Source: Nonomuraea fuscirosea (lineage in GTDB: Bacteria > Actinomycetota > Actinomycetes > Streptosporangiales > Streptosporangiaceae). From it: a stretch of 64,000 nucleotides of DNA. Shown here one piece after another: positions 60,129-64,000 of the stretch. The DNA lies in NCBI RefSeq assembly GCF_003001935.1, contig NZ_PVNG01000002.1:62001-126000 (forward strand), written 5' to 3'. The notes below the pieces were generated by a model. The model was not told where the DNA came from and searched no databases. It saw only the letters and a program-made list of their open reading frames with translations. Both the position numbers and the translations under genes were made by a program. Position 1 is the stretch's first letter. Each line of letters opens with the position of its first letter.

Positions 60129-61045
60129 TGACAACGATGATCTCGTGGACGGTGGCGAACTCGCGCAAGCTCGCCCGTTCCGAGCGCAAGCGCCGGCTCG
60201 GCCCCCTGGGCATCTTGACCCACCTGGCGCTGCTGATCTGGACCCTGCTCGTGATGATCCCGATCCTGTGGACGTTCCTGGCCTCGGTCAAGAGCGAGGA
60301 CGAGATCTTCAGCGACGCCTGGTCGCTGCCGGCCGCGCTGCGCTGGGACAACTTCGCCAGGGCCTGGGACCAGGTGCACATCGGCCAGTACATGCTCAAC
60401 AGCATCGTCGTGGTGGCCTTCAGCACGTTCGGGACGATGCTCGTCGGGTCGATGGCGGCGTACGTGCTGGCCCGCTATCCCTTCAAGGGCAACCGGGCGA
60501 TCTACTTCCTGTTCGTCTCCGGCCTGGCCTTCCCCGTCTACCTGGCGCTGACGCCGCTGTTCTTCGTCGTGCAGAACATGGGCAACCTGCCGCTGATCGG
60601 GCCGTTCATCGGCCTGAACACGCACGCGGGGCTGGTGCTGGTCTACATCGCGTACTCGATGCCGTTCACCGTCTTCTTCCTGTCGGCCTTCTTCCGCACG
60701 CTGCCGACGGCGGTGGGGGAGGCCGCGATGGTGGACGGCGCCTCGCACACGAGGGTCTTCTTCCAGATCATGCTGCCGATGGCCAGGCCGGGCATCATCA
60801 GCATCACGATCTTCAACATCCTGGGCCAGTGGAACCAGTACCAGCTGCCGCTGATCCTGCTCCAGGACCGGGAGAAGTGGGTGCTCACCATGGGCATCGC
60901 CGACATCTCCACGGCCGCCGGCTACGACCAGGACTGGTCGGCCATGTTCGCCGCGCTCACCCTGGCCATCCTGCCGATGCTGATCGTGTACACGGTGTTC
61001 CAGCGGCAGATCCAGTCCGGCCTGACCTCGGGTGCCCTGAAATAA
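60128..61045 (+). CDS. ngcG: NgcG-type sugar ABC permease
   Basis: A 305-residue MalG-type permease with TLLVMIPILWTFLASVKSEDE and EAA loop AVGEAAMVDGASHTRVFFQIMLPMARPG. ATG overlaps the ngcF stop. No ATP-binding subunit follows; in streptomycetes such systems share the ATPase MsiK encoded elsewhere. Confidence 0.88.
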   Translation: MTTMISWTVANSRKLARSERKRRLGPLGILTHLALLIWTLLVMIPILWTFLASVKSEDEIFSDAWSLPAALRWDNFARAWDQVHIGQYMLNSIVVVAFSTFGTMLVGSMAAYVLARYPFKGNRAIYFLFVSGLAFPVYLALTPLFFVVQNMGNLPLIGPFIGLNTHAGLVLVYIAYSMPFTVFFLSAFFRTLPTAVGEAAMVDGASHTRVFFQIMLPMARPGIISITIFNILGQWNQYQLPLILLQDREKWVLTMGIADISTAAGYDQDWSAMFAALTLAILPMLIVYTVFQRQIQSGLTSGALK

Positions 61046-61052
61046 CGCGCAC

Positions 61053-61068
61053 GCCGGATATATCCGGC
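61053..61068. terminator. Perfect 16-bp palindrome after ngcG
   Basis: GCCGGATATATCCGGC lies 8 bases after the ngcG stop and 14 bases before the APH-like start. Without a loop or T-tract it is a poor classical terminator; a protein-binding site is equally likely. Confidence 0.35.
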
Positions 61069-61081
61069 TTAGGGTGCGGGT

Positions 61082-61942
61082 GTGACCGGCGACATTCACG
61101 CGCTGCTGGCTCGGCACCTGCCCGGCTACCGGGTGCGTTCCGTCCGGCGGCTCGGCACCGGCCTCGACAACTACGTGTCCGAGGTCAACGGCGAGCTGCT
61201 GGTACGGCGGAGCGCGGTGAGCGAGCCGCGCAAGACCCGGCAGGAGGTCGCCCGCCTGGCGGCCGTCAGGGAGCTGTCCCCGCTGCCCGTGCCCGAGGTC
61301 GTCTTCTCCGACGAGGAGTCCGGCACGATCGCCTACCGCAAGCTCGCCGGCACCCCGCTCAACCTCCTGGAGGGCGACCCCGGCCTGCGGCCCCGGGAGC
61401 TGGCCGGGCCGCTGGGCGGCTTCCTCAGCGCGATCCACGGAGCCGAGCCCGCCCGGATGGAGGAGCTGGCGCCGCCGGACGCCTATCCGCTCCCGACACT
61501 GCTCCAGGACGCCGAGCTCGACTACCGGGACGTGGAGCGGCACGTCCCCGAACACCAGCGCCCGCTGGTCGAGCGTTTCCTGCGGCAGCATCCGCCAGTC
61601 GAGCCGGGCCCGCCGCGCTTCTGCCACAACGACCTGGGCGCGGAGCACCTGCTGGTGGACGCGGACGGCGTCACGATCACGGGCGTCATCGACTGGACGG
61701 ACGCCGCGATCACCGACCCGGCCCACGACTTCGCGCTCATCTACCGGGACCTGGGGCCGGAGGTCTTCGAGCTGACGGTGGCGCATTACGAGTTCGAGGT
61801 GACGGAGGAGGACCGGGCGCGGATCCTGTTCCACGCCAGGTGCGCGCTGATCGAGGACCTGGCGTACGGGCTGAGCATCGGCCCTCGCCACTACGCCGAG
61901 GCCGCCCTGGCCCACCTGCCCAGGACGTTCGCGTCGCCCTGA
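61082..61942 (+). CDS. APH-family phosphotransferase
   Basis: A 286-residue aminoglycoside/choline-kinase fold protein. VRRLGTGLDNYVSEVNGELLVRR is the ATP lobe. The catalytic loop is CHNDLGAEHLLVD, and VIDWTDAAITDPAHDFALIY holds the metal-binding Asp. The substrate could be a sugar, aminoglycoside or other alcohol; no resistance claim can be made. GTG 61082 is close to the preceding operon but has the palindrome in between. Confidence 0.85.
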   Translation: MTGDIHALLARHLPGYRVRSVRRLGTGLDNYVSEVNGELLVRRSAVSEPRKTRQEVARLAAVRELSPLPVPEVVFSDEESGTIAYRKLAGTPLNLLEGDPGLRPRELAGPLGGFLSAIHGAEPARMEELAPPDAYPLPTLLQDAELDYRDVERHVPEHQRPLVERFLRQHPPVEPGPPRFCHNDLGAEHLLVDADGVTITGVIDWTDAAITDPAHDFALIYRDLGPEVFELTVAHYEFEVTEEDRARILFHARCALIEDLAYGLSIGPRHYAEAALAHLPRTFASP

Positions 61943-61999
61943 ACCGCTGCTCGAAAAACCGTTCGCCGGACCGTGACCTGATCTGCTTGGCTTTCTGGC

Positions 62000-62554
62000 A
62001 TGACATCGTCGGCCTGGGTGGGCGAGCGGGTCCGGCTGCGTGCCAAGGAGCCCGAGGACTGGGAGGCCTTCCACGCCTTCGACGAGGACTCCGACGCCGT
62101 ACGCAGCGGCTGGCGGCTCACCCCGCCCGCCTCCGTCGCACGGGCGAAGAAGACGGCGATCGAGCACGCCGAGGAGGAGCTCGACCTCGACGAGTTCTCC
62201 CTGGTCATCGCCACCAGAACGGACAACGCGCCGGTCGGGTCGATCAACACCCACGCGATCGACCGCGTCCACGGCACCTTCTCCTACGGCATCGCCGTCG
62301 GCACCCCGCACCACCGCAAGGGTTACGCGAGCGAGGCCATCGTGCTGACCCTGCGCTACATGTTCTTCGAGCGCCGCTTCCAGAAGGCGGAGGCCTGGGT
62401 CTACGGCTACAACGACGCCTCGCTCGCCCTCCACCGCCGGCTGGGCTTCGTCGAGGAGGGCCGCCGGCGCAGGAGTCACTACGCCGACGGCCGCTATCAC
62501 GACGAGGTCCTGTTCGGCATGACGATCGAGGAGTACACCGAGCGTTACGCCTGA
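62000..62554 (+). CDS. GNAT-family N-acetyltransferase
   Basis: A 184-residue RimJ/RimL-like acetyltransferase. VRLRAKEPEDWEAFHAF starts the fold, the acetyl-CoA loop is HHRKGYASEAIVLTLRYMFFE, and NDASLALHRRLGFVEEGRRR follows. Substrate may be a protein N-terminus or small amine. Transcribed alone; 57 bases follow the APH gene. Confidence 0.87.
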   Translation: MTSSAWVGERVRLRAKEPEDWEAFHAFDEDSDAVRSGWRLTPPASVARAKKTAIEHAEEELDLDEFSLVIATRTDNAPVGSINTHAIDRVHGTFSYGIAVGTPHHRKGYASEAIVLTLRYMFFERRFQKAEAWVYGYNDASLALHRRLGFVEEGRRRRSHYADGRYHDEVLFGMTIEEYTERYA

Positions 62555-62585
62555 GCATGGGCTCCCGCCGCCCGCCGCCCGGGGC

Positions 62586-64000
62586 TCAGGCGTCCAGCTC
62601 GGCCCTGATCCGCCGGGTGGCGCTCACCACGTTGGCCAGCGCGGCCTCGACCTGCTCGTACGTACGGGTCTTCAGCCCGCAGTCCGGGTTGACCCAGACC
62701 CGCTCCGCCGGCAGCGCCGCCACGGCCCCGCGCAGCAACTCCTCGACCTCCTCGACGCCGGGCACCCGGGGCGAGTGGATGTCGTAGACCCCAGGGCCGA
62801 GCCCGCGCCCGAACGCCTGCACCGTCCCCAGGATCCGCGCCCCCGACCGGGCGGACTCGATCGTGGTGACGTCGGCGTCCAGGCCGTCGATGGCGGCCAG
62901 GATCTGATCGGCGTCCGAATAGCACAGGTGCGTATGGATCTGCGTGCGGTCGCTCGCCCCCGACGTGGCCCGCCGGTAGGCCGCCACCGCCCACTCCAGG
63001 TAGTCGTCCTGCGCCGCCCGCCGCAGCGGCAGCAGCTCGCGCAGCGCCGGCTCGTCCACCTGGACGATCGACAGCCCGGCCGCCTCCAGGTCGCGGACCT
63101 CCTCCCTGACGGCGTCGGCCACCTGGAACACCACGTCGCGCAGCGGCAGGTCGTCCCGGACGAAGGACCAGGCCACGATCGTGACCGGCCCGGTGAGCAT
63201 GCCCTTGACCGGCCGGTCCGTGAGCGACTGGGCGTAGGTGGACCAGCGCACGGTGATCGGCCCGGGGCGGCTCACGTCGCCGTGCAGGATCGGCGGGCGG
63301 GTGCAGCGCGAGCCGTACGACTGCACCCAGCCGTTCCTGGTGACCGCGAACCCGTCGAGGTGCTCGGCGAAGTACTGGACCATGTCGTTGCGCTCGGGCT
63401 CCCCGTGCACGAGGACGTCGAGGCCGAGCCGCTCCTGGAGCCGGATCGCCCGCTCGATCTCCGCCTCGACCCGGTGCTCGTACTCCTCCCGGGTCAGCGT
63501 GCCCGCCGTCACCGCCGCGCGGGCCGCGCGCAGCTCGCCGGTCTGCGGGAACGAGCCGATCGTGGTGGTCGGCAGCGTGGGCAGCCGCAGGTGCGCGGCC
63601 TGGGCGGCGGCACGCACCGCGTACGGGGCGCGCTCCTCGGCCACCACGGGCGCCGGCAGCGCCACGGACGGCCCGGCCGGCACCGAGCCGCGGAAGTCGG
63701 CCCGCGCCAGCGCGACGACCTCGGCCACCTTCTCCTCCGCGAACGCCAGCCGCTCCCTCAGCTCAGGCGCCAGGTCCGGCTCGTCCGCGACCGAGTAGGG
63801 CACGTGCTGGAGCGAGCACGAGGTGGACACCACGACCTGCCCGGCGCGTACGGCGCCCAGGGCGGCCAGCGCGCGCTCCGGCGAGGTGCGCCACACGTCC
63901 CGCCCGGACACCACGCCCGCGACCACGGTCTTGCCGCTCAGATCGACCCCGGGCACCCCGCCCCTGACCAGGTCGATCCCGACGGCCTCGACGGGCGTGG
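62586..64000 (-). CDS. metE: Cobalamin-independent methionine synthase MetE (5' end cut off)
   Basis: About 471 codons of the C-terminal portion are seen; the gene continues past the right edge. It transfers methyl from methyl-tetrahydrofolate-polyglutamate to homocysteine. [10 protein letters not shown] and [21 protein letters not shown] begin the C-terminal barrel. Zinc ligands are the His and Cys of HTHLCYSD and the Cys of [10 protein letters not shown]. An apparent start within the window (63956) is internal, because the frame is open and homologous upstream to the edge. Confidence 0.95.
   Translation of the reverse strand, partial: TPVEAVGIDLVRGGVPGVDLSGKTVVAGVVSGRDVWRTSPERALAALGAVRAGQVVVSTSCSLQHVPYSVADEPDLAPELRERLAFAEEKVAEVVALARADFRGSVPAGPSVALPAPVVAEERAPYAVRAAAQAAHLRLPTLPTTTIGSFPQTGELRAARAAVTAGTLTREEYEHRVEAEIERAIRLQERLGLDVLVHGEPERNDMVQYFAEHLDGFAVTRNGWVQSYGSRCTRPPILHGDVSRPGPITVRWSTYAQSLTDRPVKGMLTGPVTIVAWSFVRDDLPLRDVVFQVADAVREEVRDLEAAGLSIVQVDEPALRELLPLRRAAQDDYLEWAVAAYRRATSGASDRTQIHTHLCYSDADQILAAIDGLDADVTTIESARSGARILGTVQAFGRGLGPGVYDIHSPRVPGVEEVEELLRGAVAALPAERVWVNPDCGLKTRTYEQVEAALANVVSATRRIRAELDA

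Noticed and set aside
60145..62787. Long open frames on both strands (plus 60145-62787, minus 60032-62500).
   Set aside because: They overlap NgcG, the APH-like and GNAT genes, all of which have clear motifs. The long translations are Arg/Pro/Gly-rich noise.
63956..64000. Start of metE at 63956.
   Set aside because: The frame stays open and coding to the window edge, and MetE proteins are about 750 residues, so the real start lies outside.
1..64000. Insertion sequences, integrases, tRNA or rRNA genes.
   Set aside because: No transposase or integrase motifs, no terminal inverted repeats with target duplications, and no tRNA-like cloverleaf were recognised by eye. A tRNAscan or ISfinder run could still find something small.

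Overview
The window is high-GC DNA with strong GC bias at third codon positions, many GTG/TTG starts and many 4-base stop/start overlaps. Gene families typical of filamentous actinomycetes are present: an FxSxx peptide cluster, a PASTA-less Ser/Thr kinase, F420/flavin LLM oxidoreductases, NgcEFG and a CBM3-GH16 enzyme. The best guess is a chromosomal segment of a Streptosporangiales-type actinomycete such as Nonomuraea. This is inference from gene content, not a search. I saw no rRNA, tRNA, CRISPR array, insertion sequence or prophage.

Layout. (1) 1-7801, minus strand: an FxSxx-COOH ribosomal-peptide cluster. It has a 39-residue precursor ending FNSSI (fxsA, easily missed), the radical SAM/SPASM maturase FxsB with a degenerate HExxH extension, an AAC(3)-fold acetyltransferase, the TIR-like FxsC, and the ParA-TIR-NB-ARC-TPR protein FxsT, which runs off the left edge. 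(2) 8.1-28 kb: CoA-thioester catabolism. There are two acyl-CoA dehydrogenase subunits, two LLM oxidoreductases, two AMP-forming acyl-CoA ligases, an ADP-forming ligase, SDRs, a zinc-ribbon OB-fold protein, a cyclase, a serine hydrolase and a TetR. A CHAP amidase and a Ser/Thr kinase are interspersed. A shared 16-bp palindrome (CCAAGCRAGCGCTTGG-like) stands before five of these transcription units and again before the thiolase-like gene at 43.8 kb, suggesting one TetR regulon.

(3) 28-45 kb: a mixed region. It holds a divergent MFS/ROK pair with two identical operators, a CPT-like kinase, a secreted trypsin-like protease, an M20 peptidase plus AbgT transporter, a cNMP-binding histidine kinase with a response regulator fused to a thioredoxin-reductase-like flavoprotein, TetR, MerR and LysR regulators, and several small enzymes. 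(4) 44.9-46.4 kb: an ECF-type sigma factor and a membrane partner. (5) 46.5-61 kb: two paralogous amino-sugar loci. Each has a divergent BadF/BadG kinase, an RpiR regulator, a SIS isomerase-like protein, and a binding protein with two permeases. The second is recognisably NgcEFG (GlcNAc/chitobiose uptake). They are separated by a CBM3-GH16 enzyme and two tandem double-winged-helix GntR proteins. Neither locus encodes an ABC ATPase. (6) 61-64 kb: an APH-fold kinase, a GNAT acetyltransferase and the 3' part of metE.

The most unusual assembly is the FxSxx peptide cluster, because it joins a cyclophane-type peptide to two TIR-containing proteins, one with a STAND/NB-ARC-TPR architecture. Its biological role is, to my knowledge, not established.
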